From the NCBI GenBank assembly GCA_039636865.1, contig CP144172.1, forward strand, positions 3,534,001-3,598,000: 64,000 nucleotides of DNA, given 5' to 3'. This DNA comes from Dermatophilaceae bacterium Sec6.4 (GTDB lineage Bacteria; Actinomycetota; Actinomycetes; Actinomycetales; Dermatophilaceae). Under the pieces are notes generated by a model. That model saw only the letters and a program-made list of their open reading frames with translations, was not told where the DNA came from and searched no databases. The position numbers and the translations under genes are program-made. Below are positions 8,340-17,680 of the stretch, one piece after another. The stretch's first letter is position 1. Each line of letters starts with the position of its first letter.

Positions 8340-9548
8340 GTGGTTGCTCGCGACGATGCCGCTCGTCCTGAGCAAATCCGAGAACACAACCTCGGCCTGC
8401 TCCTGCGGTTACTGCACCGACAAGGTGAGTTGACCCGTAGCGAACTGGTCGAGGCGACCGGACTGAATCGCAGCACCATTGCCGCGCTGGTCTCGGAACT
8501 GGCGGACCAGGGCATCGTGACCCAGAACCGCAAGACACCCACGACGTCCGGCGCCGGCCGGCCGTCGTACACCGTGGTCGCGTCGCGGCGGGCGGTCTAC
8601 GGGCTGGCCGTGGATATCGACGTGCGCTCGGTGCGGGTCGCGGCGTTCGGGCTGGGTGGGGACCAGATCTCGCAGCGATCCTGGAAACATCAGGACCGCT
8701 CAGCGCGTCCGACCGAGGTGGTGCAGCAGCTGGTGCGAGCGGCCGCGTCCATAGCGCAGGAGATCTCGGGCGCCCGGTGTATCGGCGTGGGGGTCGGGGT
8801 GCCGGGAGTCGTTCGGGCGGCCGACGGCCTGGTGCTGAATGCGCCCAACCTGGGCTGGCGCAGTGTCCCGTTCGGAGTGCTGCTGGCGAACGCGTTCGAC
8901 GTGCCGGTCCGATGCGGCAACGACGGCGACCTGGCCGCGCTCGCTGAGCATCAGCGCGGCGTCGCCACCGGGCACGACGATCTGGTGTGCGTGATCGGCA
9001 GGGTCGGGGTCGGCAGCGGCATCGTTTCAGCAGGGCTACCGCTTCGCGGTTCGCGGGGGTACGCGGGAGAGATCGGGCACCTGTGCATCGATCCGCAGGG
9101 TCCCCCGTGCCATTGCGGTCGTCGTGGCTGCCTCGAGCAGTACCTCGGCACGCAGGCGATACTGGATGCAGCCGCCGCCGAGGGGCTGCACGTGCTCGCC
9201 CTGCCCCAGCTGTTCCAGGCTGCAACGCAACGCAACCCGGCCGCGCTGCGGGCATTGGACGGTGCGGCACGTCACCTGGCACGTGGGCTGTGCGATCTGA
9301 TGAACCTGTTGGACCCACAGATGGTGGTCCTGACCGGCCATCTCGCTGACGTCCTGACCCACAGCGGCGACATCGTCCGCGACGGCATCAGCCACGCGGC
9401 CGTCGCTGACACGACGCGCCCGGTCAAGCTGACCCGTGGCCTGCTCGCCGAACCGACGCTGGTGGGGGCCGCAGAGTTGGCCTTCACGAGTCTGCTCAGT
9501 GGTGAGATCGTGACGCGCGGAATTCCGGCGCAGGAACTACCCAGCTGA
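8340..9548 (+). CDS. ROK family transcriptional regulator (XylR/NagC-like)
   Basis: A 402-residue ROK-family repressor. The N-terminal winged HTH (about residues 10-65) includes GELTRSELVEATGLNRSTIAALVSELADQG. The sugar-kinase-like domain carries a zinc-binding CHCGRRGCLEQ motif and GVGVGVPGVV. GTG 8340, five bases after the permease stop, gives the usual N-terminal length; an ATG at 8292, overlapping the permease, is an alternative. It is the last gene of the importer operon and the second regulator flanking it, probably sensing the imported sugar. Its 3' end overlaps the convergent methyltransferase gene by 12 bp. Confidence 0.87.
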   Translation: MVARDDAARPEQIREHNLGLLLRLLHRQGELTRSELVEATGLNRSTIAALVSELADQGIVTQNRKTPTTSGAGRPSYTVVASRRAVYGLAVDIDVRSVRVAAFGLGGDQISQRSWKHQDRSARPTEVVQQLVRAAASIAQEISGARCIGVGVGVPGVVRAADGLVLNAPNLGWRSVPFGVLLANAFDVPVRCGNDGDLAALAEHQRGVATGHDDLVCVIGRVGVGSGIVSAGLPLRGSRGYAGEIGHLCIDPQGPPCHCGRRGCLEQYLGTQAILDAAAAEGLHVLALPQLFQAATQRNPAALRALDGAARHLARGLCDLMNLLDPQMVVLTGHLADVLTHSGDIVRDGISHAAVADTTRPVKLTRGLLAEPTLVGAAELAFTSLLSGEIVTRGIPAQELPS

Positions 9549-10424
9549 CCGCGTCCGGGACCCGACCCGCTCGAGTACGTCCGCTCGGTAGGTCTGCTCG
9601 GCGTCGGTCGCCAATACGGACCGACGAACGAGCTGCTGCACGCATGCCAGCGCCACACCGTACGACCCGTAGGCCACCTCGCAGACCAGGGCCAGTTGTC
9701 GCAACTGCAGGTCACTGAGCCGGTCCAGGTGGGCCAGGTCACGGACGTACAGGACATCGGCCTCGACCAGGTGATGGGCCGCCTGCTGCATCGGGTCCGC
9801 CCATTGAACGGGGGCCAGCGGCCACGTCTTGGTGTTCACGAACCGGTGCGGGACGAAACCCTGCCCGCGCAGCTCCAGGTCGATATCTGCGAAAGTCGGC
9901 TGCCCCTCGTACAGACGGTGGAAGCCGACTTCGGTGTGCACGGCAACGGCTGCGGCCAGCCGCGCCCGACCATGGCGGAACACCTCCAGCTCCCCACCCT
10001 GGATGTCGATCTTGAGCAGATCCATCCGCTCGATCTCCTCGATGTCGTCCAGGCGCACGGTCGGCACCTCGATCCGGTCGAGGACGGCTGCCATCGCGGG
10101 GAAGTCGGTCAGCAGTGCCAGCTGTCCGTGATCCGGCTCGAGGGTGCTGGTGAACCCGGACTCTGCGCACAGCCGCAGTACCTGGGTGGATCCGTCGCCG
10201 ACGGCATACGGCAGATACCGGTGCCGCTCATCGGTTGTTGCGGTCAGCTGCGCGAACGCCGCCGGTTGAGGTTCGAAGCCGGTAACCCGGCCGATGCCGG
10301 ACTCCAGCAGCGGGGCGTACGGGGGTGTGCCGTCGATCGGGTTGGCGCCCACATCCACGATCTGCACCGGCAGGTCCGGGTCGTGCAGCAGAGCAGTCGT
10401 GGCGGATTTCGGTGGCGTTGTCAC
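9537..10424 (-). CDS. FkbM family SAM-dependent methyltransferase
   Basis: A 295-residue protein of the FkbM methyltransferase family. The opening IVDVGANPIDG is the SAM-binding GxG loop, and VTGFEPQPAAFAQL is the acidic motif that usually follows. The later KIDIQGGELEVFRHG stretch is diagnostic for FkbM proteins. The C-terminal about 80 residues are an additional helical part. It stands alone, diverging from a small acidic ORF and convergent with the ROK gene, so the substrate (often a sugar or peptide hydroxyl) is not indicated. Confidence 0.85.
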   Translation of the reverse strand: MTTPPKSATTALLHDPDLPVQIVDVGANPIDGTPPYAPLLESGIGRVTGFEPQPAAFAQLTATTDERHRYLPYAVGDGSTQVLRLCAESGFTSTLEPDHGQLALLTDFPAMAAVLDRIEVPTVRLDDIEEIERMDLLKIDIQGGELEVFRHGRARLAAAVAVHTEVGFHRLYEGQPTFADIDLELRGQGFVPHRFVNTKTWPLAPVQWADPMQQAAHHLVEADVLYVRDLAHLDRLSDLQLRQLALVCEVAYGSYGVALACVQQLVRRSVLATDAEQTYRADVLERVGSRTRSAG

Positions 10425-10464
10425 CGGCCCAGACTAGGCACCCGCCGACGGACATACTGAAACC

Positions 10465-10695
10465 ATGAGTATGGACACCGAACCGCAGGACGCCGCACCA
10501 GAAGACCGAGCCGACCACAGCACCGATGCACCCGCAGAACGGTTGATGGCCGACCACGACGAAGCAGGCGATACCGGATACGCCACAGATTCTGCGGCCA
10601 GCGGCGGGAAGGGCGCGCCGGTCATGCGGGGGTTCAGCTTCGCTGAGCAGGACGCCATGAAACATCCCGGCGACGGTCCGAATGCTCGCGATTGA
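10465..10695 (+). CDS. Small acidic hypothetical protein
   Basis: A 76-residue ORF rich in Asp, Glu, Ala and Gly, with no predicted TM helix or recognised domain. It diverges from the methyltransferase gene and is followed about 50 bp later by a strong bidirectional terminator, which supports its being a real transcription unit. The composition suggests a disordered protein. No function can be proposed. Confidence 0.5.
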   Translation: MSMDTEPQDAAPEDRADHSTDAPAERLMADHDEAGDTGYATDSAASGGKGAPVMRGFSFAEQDAMKHPGDGPNARD

Positions 10696-10747
10696 GGTGC
10701 ACTGACACCGGCCGTGCCGGTCTCTTGCGTCGGCACACCGGTCATCA

Positions 10748-10786
10748 AAAATGCGCCGCTGACCGGGTCGGTCAGCGGCGCATTTT
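10748..10786. terminator. Bidirectional terminator
   Basis: AAAATGCGCCGCTGACC (10748-10764), five-base loop, and a perfect 17-bp complement (10770-10786). The stem begins with four A and ends with four T, so it can act as an intrinsic terminator for the small acidic gene on the plus strand and for the convergent NlpC/P60 gene on the minus strand. Confidence 0.85.
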
Positions 10787-10799
10787 CAAGAGTTGACCG

Positions 10800-11639
10800 T
10801 CAGGGGCGGGCGTATCCCGAGGGGGTGCCGTAGATGGGCTGGATCTTGACGTGGTCGCCCGGCTTGGGAGCCGCGATCTCCATGCCGTTACCGAGGTAGA
10901 TGCCTACGTGATAGGCCGGTGAACCGAAGAACACGAGGTCACCCGGCTGCGGGTTGCTGACCGGGGTAAGCGCGGACTGCTGCGCGGCAGCCGTGCGCGG
11001 CAGGTTGATGCCGACCTGCCGGAACACGTAGCTGGTGAACCCGGAGCAGTCGAAACCACTGGGCGTGGTGCCGCCCCAGACATACGGAACGCCCAGGTAG
11101 CGCTCTGCGATCGCAATGACGCCACCGGTTGCTGCCGGAACGTTGGTGACCGGGGTGGAAACGGGCGGGGTGGAGACAGGCGGGGAGACAGGCGTGGTGG
11201 AACTGCCTTGGCCGCCACCGTTCTGCGTGCCACCGACCCGAGTGGATGCGGCGCCGGAAGGTGCGACCGGCGGACGGGTGGCGGATCGCGAGGTCAAGGG
11301 AGCCGGCGCGGGCTTCGGAGCCACGTACGTACGGGCGACGATTGCCGACAGCTGGGTCTCCGCTGCTACTGCATTACGAATTCGGGGAGCTGCGACGGGC
11401 GCGGACACCACCTCGGCAAAGTGCCGACCGGTGAACTGCACCAGGGTCAGCGACGACTGGGCCGGCGTCGCGGCGACCTGCGCGGGTGCGACGGCAGCCT
11501 GCGCGGACTGGGAGAAGACGGCTGAGGCCACCAGGCCGCCACCCACAGCTACTGCTGCGGACACGCGCGCGGTGGAGTTGACCGAGGACGCCAACTTGTT
11601 CGGAGCGCGGTGGCGCCCACGGGGTTGCAAAAACGACAT
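10800..11639 (-). CDS. NlpC/P60 family cell-wall endopeptidase
   Basis: A 279-residue secreted protein with an N-terminal signal/anchor region (about residues 26-50), a long Ala/Pro/Thr-rich linker, and a C-terminal NlpC/P60 domain (about 170-279). The catalytic Cys lies in FDCSGF (Cys198) and the His in YHVGIYLG (His244). Such enzymes cut peptidoglycan stem peptides. The gene is preceded by a c-di-AMP riboswitch, common for actinobacterial cell-wall hydrolases. The likely ribosome-binding GAGAGG, about 8-13 bases before the ATG, belongs to the last riboswitch strand, so ligand binding could affect expression. Confidence 0.92.
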   Translation of the reverse strand: MSFLQPRGRHRAPNKLASSVNSTARVSAAVAVGGGLVASAVFSQSAQAAVAPAQVAATPAQSSLTLVQFTGRHFAEVVSAPVAAPRIRNAVAAETQLSAIVARTYVAPKPAPAPLTSRSATRPPVAPSGAASTRVGGTQNGGGQGSSTTPVSPPVSTPPVSTPVTNVPAATGGVIAIAERYLGVPYVWGGTTPSGFDCSGFTSYVFRQVGINLPRTAAAQQSALTPVSNPQPGDLVFFGSPAYHVGIYLGNGMEIAAPKPGDHVKIQPIYGTPSGYARP

Positions 11640-11642
11640 TGG

Positions 11643-11845
11643 AGAAACCTCTCGGCGCCTACGAGGTGAGCTGTCGGGCTCGGGTGGAGGTTACCCGGTT
11701 CGTAGCAGTCGATACCCCGTATGCGGCTGCTCGTAACTTTGCCCCGAGGTCGCCCGTGGTGCGGCGACCGAGGGTGGTTCCCCCGCTCCTGCCTTGCGGT
11801 TTGTGCATTCCCGGGCTGCTGGCAGGACTCGGCGGTGCTGCTCGG
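11643..11845 (-). ncRNA. c-di-AMP riboswitch (ydaO-yuaA leader)
   Basis: On the minus strand this leader carries the two conserved blocks of the ydaO-yuaA riboswitch. The 5' block GGCAGGAGCGGGGGAACCA is near 11774-11792. The 3' block, with AACCGGGTAACC, GACAGCTCACCTCG and TAGGCGCCGAGAGG, spans about 11647-11700. The order and spacing fit the family. The precise 5' boundary (P1 strand) is approximate. It should sense c-di-AMP and control the NlpC/P60 gene immediately downstream, linking wall hydrolysis to osmotic signalling. Recognised from memory of the motif; a covariance search would settle it. Confidence 0.85.
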
Positions 11846-11928
11846 GGGACCTCAGGCTGAGATCCGTTGGAAAAGATACAACAGATCCACAGATGGTCAC
11901 AAACGGGTCACGGGAGCCTGTGCAGAAC

Positions 11929-12657
11929 CTATGAGGGGTCGGTGTCCTGGGAGTCTGCGGGCCCGACCGCGACGAAGACGTGGCTGGCAATCTCGCGCGG
12001 CAGCGAGACCCCCTCCGGCCCGTCCGGCACCTGCGCCAGGACGCGTCCGTCAGCGGTGTGGGCAATGATCGAAGCGCCCGGGCGAATCCCCGCAGCAGTC
12101 AGAACTTCGAGCGTCGACTGATCTGCCTGGGCGGGCTCGCCGATGCGGCGAACAACCAGGTTCGCGGGCTGCGCCGACACGACGTCCGTCAACGGCACGA
12201 CGCCGTCCCGGAAGTTCTGCACCGGACTGGTCGAACCGAGCTCGGCCAGTCCGGGGATCGGGTTCCCGTACGGGGACAACGTGTGTTCCGGCAGCATGTC
12301 GAGGATCTTGCGCTCGACCCGCTCGCTCATCACGTGCTCCCACCTGCACGCCTCTTCGTGGACGTATTCCAGCTCCAGACCGATCACGTCGACCAGCAGC
12401 CGCTCCGCCAGCCGGTGTTTGCGCATCACCCGCGTCGCGATACCGCGACCGTGCTCGGTGAATTCAAGGTGCCGGTCCCCGGCGAGGGTCAACAGACCGT
12501 CGCGTTCCATCCGCGCCACCGTCTGGGACACCGTGGGCCCGGAATGACCCAGGCGCTCGGCAATGCGTGCCCGCAACGGAACGATCCCCTCCTCCTCGAG
12601 GTCGAAGATCGTGCGCAGGTACATCTCGGTGGTGTCGATCAGGTCAGTCACCACCAT
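11929..12657 (-). CDS. DtxR/IdeR family metal-dependent repressor
   Basis: A 242-residue iron-type DtxR regulator. The winged HTH (residues 1-70) includes MYLRTIFDLEEEGIVPLRARIAERLG and SGPTVSQTVARMERDGL. The dimerisation/metal domain has the ligand set EEACRWEHVMSE; the Cys and following Glu-His match DtxR Cys102, Glu105 and His106, favouring iron over manganese sensing. A C-terminal SH3/FeoA-like domain (about 150-230) is present. ATG 12657 matches the family start; a longer frame upstream is rejected. It probably represses iron uptake genes located elsewhere. Confidence 0.92.
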   Translation of the reverse strand: MVVTDLIDTTEMYLRTIFDLEEEGIVPLRARIAERLGHSGPTVSQTVARMERDGLLTLAGDRHLEFTEHGRGIATRVMRKHRLAERLLVDVIGLELEYVHEEACRWEHVMSERVERKILDMLPEHTLSPYGNPIPGLAELGSTSPVQNFRDGVVPLTDVVSAQPANLVVRRIGEPAQADQSTLEVLTAAGIRPGASIIAHTADGRVLAQVPDGPEGVSLPREIASHVFVAVGPADSQDTDPS

Positions 12658-12961
12658 AGTTTCCCATCGATCGCGGATGGGCGGGCCGATCGCGTGCTCA
12701 ACACCGGACGGGAATGATCGGGGCGGGTTGCACGTTTGCACAGATGACAGTCGGTGGTCACCCCCCTGAACACCGACTGTTGAATGAGGGTCCTGGGGTT
12801 CTTCCCCATGACGAGCGGGCTTAGCGCCATGCTCGGGAGGTCGCCTTCCTCCCCCGGTCGGCGACCTCCCTCCTCCCTCAGCCCTCTTCGACAAACCCGT
12901 TGCGCTGTGGCAGAACTGGAATTATCGTGCTGGGTACACGAGAAAAGGAGGTGGTCCCAGA
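12658..12961 (+). other. Spacer between dtxR-like gene and small-RNA unit
   Basis: The part from 12658 to about 12899 holds no convincing gene; short open frames lack family features. It should contain the minus-strand promoter of the DtxR-family gene. The 3' part carries the plus-strand promoter and ribosome-binding site of the small unit annotated separately. Confidence 0.4.
12900..12928 (+). promoter_or_regulatory. Promoter of small-RNA/mini-ORF unit
   Basis: TTGCGC (12900-12905), a 17-base spacer and TATCGT (12923-12928) form a good housekeeping-type -35/-10 pair. Transcription would begin near 12935, 8 bases before a long purine-rich ribosome-binding sequence. Confidence 0.55.
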
Positions 12962-13115
12962 GTGCATTCAACAAGGACGCGTGAGGTGGTTGCGCACTAG
13001 CGCAGCCCGTCAGTCAGCGGACAGCGCGGTGAATACCACGCACCACCGCAGCCCGTGGGGCGCGACCCGTCCATCGCGTGCCGGCCACCAGGCCGGAGCC
13101 CACGGGCTGTTTCAC
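12935..13115 (+). ncRNA. Candidate structured small RNA with internal mini-ORF
   Basis: A standalone unit between the divergent DtxR-family gene and the convergent pdxH. After the predicted start site comes AAAGGAGGTGGTCC (12944-12957), able to form 14 consecutive pairs (one G-U) with the 3' end of actinobacterial 16S rRNA. A 12-codon ORF follows. Then a branched structure: an 11-bp closing stem CAGCCCGTGGG (13049-13059) with its perfect complement (13099-13109), enclosing a 5-bp hairpin CGCGA/TCGCG (13061-13065/13074-13078) and a 6-bp hairpin CCGGCC/GGCCGG (13081-13086/13091-13096). A short T-run (13110-13112) follows. Family not recognised; it may be an sRNA, a leader-like regulator or a mini-gene. 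Confidence 0.55.
12962..13000 (+). CDS. 12-codon mini-ORF with very strong Shine-Dalgarno
   Basis: GTG at 12962 opens a 12-codon frame, rich in His, Arg, Thr and Val, ending at TAG 12998-13000. AAAGGAGG lies 10 bases upstream and the complementarity to 16S rRNA continues beyond the core. The ORF is followed by a structured, terminator-like segment and no further gene on this strand, so it is not a leader of a downstream operon here. Either the peptide is functional, or translation of the short frame regulates the RNA. Confidence 0.45.
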   Translation: MHSTRTREVVAH

Positions 13116-13146
13116 GCCCCGAAGACGCGAGTGGCAGACCCTCGTG

Positions 13147-13833
13147 TCAGGGCTGCAACCGCTCGTTCGTCCAACAGCTGGGGTCATCCAGCGGCCCGTC
13201 ACCGGAACACTGGAAGAGCACCCGGTCATGCAGCCGACTGCGCTGCCCAACCCAGAACTCCACCGTCTCGGCACGGATCAGGTAGCCACCCCAGAACGAC
13301 GGCAGCGGTACGTCATCCGCGCGACCGTTGTCCGGGTAGCGCTGCGCATACTCACGCTCGACCTGCTCCAGTTCGCTGCGACCGGTCAGGGGGGCACTCT
13401 GGCGCGATGCCCAGGCACTGATCCGCGAACCCCACGGTCGCGACTGGAAGTACTGCGTGACCACGTCGCGCGGTAGTTGTTCGGCGCGTCCGGTGAAGCG
13501 AATCGAATGGTAGAGCGCGGGCCAGGTCAAGCTTGCCGCGATACGCGGATCAGCGGCAATATCGCTGCCCTTACGCGATGTGAGATTGGTGTAGAAACCC
13601 GGGCCGCCCGGGGTGAGGTAGCGCATCAACACGGTACGGACCGTCGGCGACCCGTCAGCGTTCACGGTGGCCACGCTGATAGCGTCCGGCTCCTGCACAC
13701 CTGGCGCGTCGTCGTCGGCCGCGGCCTCGCGTGCCTGCCGCACCCATTCGGTGATGATCGGCCAGGGCGCGTCCGGCACCTGACCGTCTTCCAGTCCGTG
13801 CCCGTCGTAGTCCCATCTGGTGACGTCGCTCAT
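13147..13833 (-). CDS. pdxH: Pyridoxamine 5'-phosphate oxidase
   Basis: A 228-residue FMN-dependent oxidase that makes pyridoxal 5'-phosphate from PNP or PMP. Recognisable elements are the N-terminal region ending in W-x-Q/E-W, DAISVATVNADGSPTVRTVLMR, the FMN-contact FYTNLTSRKGSDI, VRFTGRAEQL-like strand (here IRFTGRAEQL), SRISAWASRQSAPL, and the C-terminal FWGGYLI...FWVGQRSRLHDR signature. Length is normal. It diverges from serC; both enzymes touch vitamin B6 biology, since SerC needs PLP. Confidence 0.95.
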   Translation of the reverse strand: MSDVTRWDYDGHGLEDGQVPDAPWPIITEWVRQAREAAADDDAPGVQEPDAISVATVNADGSPTVRTVLMRYLTPGGPGFYTNLTSRKGSDIAADPRIAASLTWPALYHSIRFTGRAEQLPRDVVTQYFQSRPWGSRISAWASRQSAPLTGRSELEQVEREYAQRYPDNGRADDVPLPSFWGGYLIRAETVEFWVGQRSRLHDRVLFQCSGDGPLDDPSCWTNERLQP

Positions 13834-13863
13834 CCAGCCAGGTTAGGCGCTGGCAGACTCTAG

Positions 13864-14985
<1,122 letters not shown>

Positions 14986-15003
14986 CCCACGAAAGGTCGC
15001 CTC

Positions 15004-17586
15004 ATGCCTGATCTCAACCTGACCCGGGACGAATGCGCCCGCCGTAGCACCGAACTACGCGTGCTGGACTACACCGTCCGGCTGGACCTGCGTAACGCTG
15101 GGGACCCTGAGCAGGCCACCTTTGACTCGATCAGCACCGTACGGTTCGCCGCGAGCACCGTCACCAGCTGGATCGACATCGTGGCGCAGGACCTGGTGGC
15201 GGCAACGCTGAACGGGGCCGCGCTGGACGTGAGCGGGTACGACGGCGCGCGCCTGCCGCTGCCCGGACTCGCGCCCGACAACGAACTGGTCGTGCACGCC
15301 CGCCCGCTCTACAGCCGCACCGGCGAAGGGCTGCATCGGTTCACCGACCCGAGCGACGACGCGACCTACCTCTACACCCACTTCGAACCCACCGAGAGCA
15401 GAAGGATGTTCGCGGTCTTCGAACAACCGGACCTCAAGGCGCACTTCACCTTCACCGTCATCGCGGACGCCGGTTGGCTGATCCGCTCGGGGCAGCCCGA
15501 GGTATCCCGCCGCGAATACGACGGGCTGGCCGAAGTTGTTTTCGCACCCACTCCCCCGCAGTCGTCCTACATCACGGCGATTGCGGCTGGCCCGTATCAC
15601 CTCGCTACCGACGAATGGTCCGTGCAGCGGGCCGACGGGCGCCGGCTCACCGTTGCGCTCGGGGTGCTGTGCCGCGCGTCGATGGCGCCGCACCTGGACG
15701 CGGAGGACATCTTCACCGTCACCCGACAGGGCCTGTCCTACTTCGATGACCTCTTCGCATTCCCCTACCCCTGGGGCAAGTACGACCAGATCTTCGTGCC
15801 GGAGTACAACATCGGCGCCATGGAGAATCCCGGACTGGTGACCTTCACCGAGAGTTACCTGCACCGCGGAACCGCCACGATCGCAGACCTGACCAGCCGG
15901 TCCGAAGTGATCCTGCACGAGATGGCACACATGTGGTTCGGCGACCTGGCGACGATGCGGTGGTGGGACGGGCTGTGGCTGAAGGAGTCCTTTGCGGACC
16001 TGATGGGTTACCAGGCCAGCACCGAAGCCACCCGCTACACCTCGGGGCTGACGATGTTCGCCATCGGCCGCAAGCAGTGGGCCTACACCCAGGACCAACG
16101 ACCGACCACCCACCCGATCGCGGCCGATATCCCCGACATCGAGGCCGCCGCGCAGAACTTCGACGGCATCACCTACTCCAAGGGCGCCGCGGCGCTGCGG
16201 CAACTGCAGGCGTACGTCGGTCGTGAGGCATTCGACGAGGGCGTGCGCGGCTATTTCGCGGCCCACGCGTGGGGCTCGACCGAGCTGGCTGACTTCCTGG
16301 CCCCGCTCGCCGCCGCGAGCGGTCGGGACCTGGGCAACTGGGCAGATACCTGGTTGCGCACCAGCGGCCCCTCACAACTCAATGTCACGGTCGCCGAGCG
16401 TGACTCGCGTACCACCCTCACGTTGCGCCAGACGATGCCCGCGGGCTCAGCGCCCGAGGATCTGCGCACCCATGTCTTCGGAGTCGGCCTGTACGCCGAC
16501 CGCGACGGTGTGCTGACGCAGCTGTCCCGCGTGCCGGTCGAGATCACCGACGAGGCCACTCTCGACCTGGCCGGCACCGCCCCCGATCTGGTCCTGCCGA
16601 ACGACGATGACGCGACCTACGCCATCGTCCGACTGGACCTGGCTTCCCGGCAGTCTGCGCAGCGCTCGGTGTCCACGATGCAGTCACAGCTGGCCCGGGC
16701 GCTGCTCTGGTCGGCGCTGTGGAACCACACCCGCGATGCCCAGCTGGGCGCCGAAGAGTTCCTGGACACGGTCCACTCCCAGCTACCGAGCGAGCGCGAT
16801 CCGTTGCTGGTGGATGCAGTGCTGTCGATGGCCCGGACCGCGGTGGCGGGCTACCTCACCGGCGAGCGGCAGGAGCACCATGCCGGCCGTCTTAGTCGCC
16901 TGGCGCACTCTCGGATCGGTGAGACCGATGGCGACGAGGCGATGATCTGGGCCGGGGCGCTGGCGTCGTTCGGCGCGATGACCGCGACTGCGGCCCCGCT
17001 GATCCAGCCCTTCCTCGATCCGACCGCGACCGGGTCGGGCCCGGCGACCGACCTGCCGGCCGACCCCGAGTTGCGCTGGGAACTCATCACGGCGCTGGCC
17101 GCCACCGGGTCGCGCACTGTTGCCGGGCTCGAATCCGATCTGAGCGCCGACTTCACGATGAGCGGTCGCCGGGCGTACGAGCGGGCGGTCGCGAGCCTGC
17201 CGACCCAGCAGGCCAAGGCGACGTCGTGGGACATCCTCACCGGCGTCAGCGACATCCACCTGACCAACGACGGTCAGCGGGCGCTCATCGTCGGCTTCCG
17301 GCAACCTGCGAGCGGCGGGCTGGCAGCCGCTTTCGCACCTCGCTACTTCGAGATCCTCGAGCAGCTGTGGGCAACGCAGTCCCAGTCGATGGCCATGCGA
17401 TTCGTGACGGGCCTCTTTCCGGCGCCCGAGACCGGCAGCACTCTTGACACCGACCGGGTCATCGTGGCGGCGCGCGACTGGCTGGACCAGCACACCGCTG
17501 CCCCTGCTGCACTGCGACGCGGAGTGATCGAAGGTCTCGACGACGCCGAACGGATCCTGCGGGTGCGCGCGTTCGACGCGTCGTAA
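15004..17586 (+). CDS. pepN: Aminopeptidase N (M1 metallopeptidase)
   Basis: An 860-residue actinobacterial PepN that removes N-terminal residues from peptides. It contains the substrate-binding motif GAMENPG and the zinc site HEMAHMWFG with the third ligand Glu in WLKESFADL. The N-terminal beta domain and long C-terminal helical ERAP-like region are of standard size. The start ATG 15004 has GAAAGG upstream. No signal peptide is seen, so it is cytoplasmic. It lies just downstream of serC, probably sharing its transcript. Confidence 0.95.
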   Translation: MPDLNLTRDECARRSTELRVLDYTVRLDLRNAGDPEQATFDSISTVRFAASTVTSWIDIVAQDLVAATLNGAALDVSGYDGARLPLPGLAPDNELVVHARPLYSRTGEGLHRFTDPSDDATYLYTHFEPTESRRMFAVFEQPDLKAHFTFTVIADAGWLIRSGQPEVSRREYDGLAEVVFAPTPPQSSYITAIAAGPYHLATDEWSVQRADGRRLTVALGVLCRASMAPHLDAEDIFTVTRQGLSYFDDLFAFPYPWGKYDQIFVPEYNIGAMENPGLVTFTESYLHRGTATIADLTSRSEVILHEMAHMWFGDLATMRWWDGLWLKESFADLMGYQASTEATRYTSGLTMFAIGRKQWAYTQDQRPTTHPIAADIPDIEAAAQNFDGITYSKGAAALRQLQAYVGREAFDEGVRGYFAAHAWGSTELADFLAPLAAASGRDLGNWADTWLRTSGPSQLNVTVAERDSRTTLTLRQTMPAGSAPEDLRTHVFGVGLYADRDGVLTQLSRVPVEITDEATLDLAGTAPDLVLPNDDDATYAIVRLDLASRQSAQRSVSTMQSQLARALLWSALWNHTRDAQLGAEEFLDTVHSQLPSERDPLLVDAVLSMARTAVAGYLTGERQEHHAGRLSRLAHSRIGETDGDEAMIWAGALASFGAMTATAAPLIQPFLDPTATGSGPATDLPADPELRWELITALAATGSRTVAGLESDLSADFTMSGRRAYERAVASLPTQQAKATSWDILTGVSDIHLTNDGQRALIVGFRQPASGGLAAAFAPRYFEILEQLWATQSQSMAMRFVTGLFPAPETGSTLDTDRVIVAARDWLDQHTAAPAALRRGVIEGLDDAERILRVRAFDAS

Positions 17587-17593
17587 CCCGCCA

Positions 17594-17680
17594 TCAACGC
17601 ACGATTGCGGCCACCACTGCGATACCGATGAAGACGGCGAGCGCAGCAAGCACGATCCACCGCCGGAACCGCGGCGACAT
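17594..17680 (-). CDS. 28-residue single-helix membrane peptide coupled to MFS gene
   Basis: A 28-residue ORF whose ATG overlaps the MFS stop codon by one base (TGATG), predicting translational coupling. It begins with a basic cluster (PRFRRW) and then has a single hydrophobic segment rich in Ala, Val and Ile, ending in Val-Arg. This looks like a small TM protein with its N-terminus inside. Such peptides sometimes modulate transporters (AcrZ with AcrB is a known example), but a role here is inference. It ends 7 bp from the convergent pepN stop. Confidence 0.55.
   Translation of the reverse strand: MSPRFRRWIVLAALAVFIGIAVVAAIVR

Noticed and set aside
12900..13421. A 173-codon plus-strand frame running through the structured RNA into pdxH
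   Set aside because: It crosses the predicted hairpins and overlaps pdxH antisense; composition is Arg/Ser/His-rich with no domain. The 12-codon ORF in another frame has the strong ribosome-binding site.
15055..16266. A 403-codon minus-strand frame opposite pepN
   Set aside because: Shadow of pepN; Arg/Gly/Val-rich sequence without recognisable domain.
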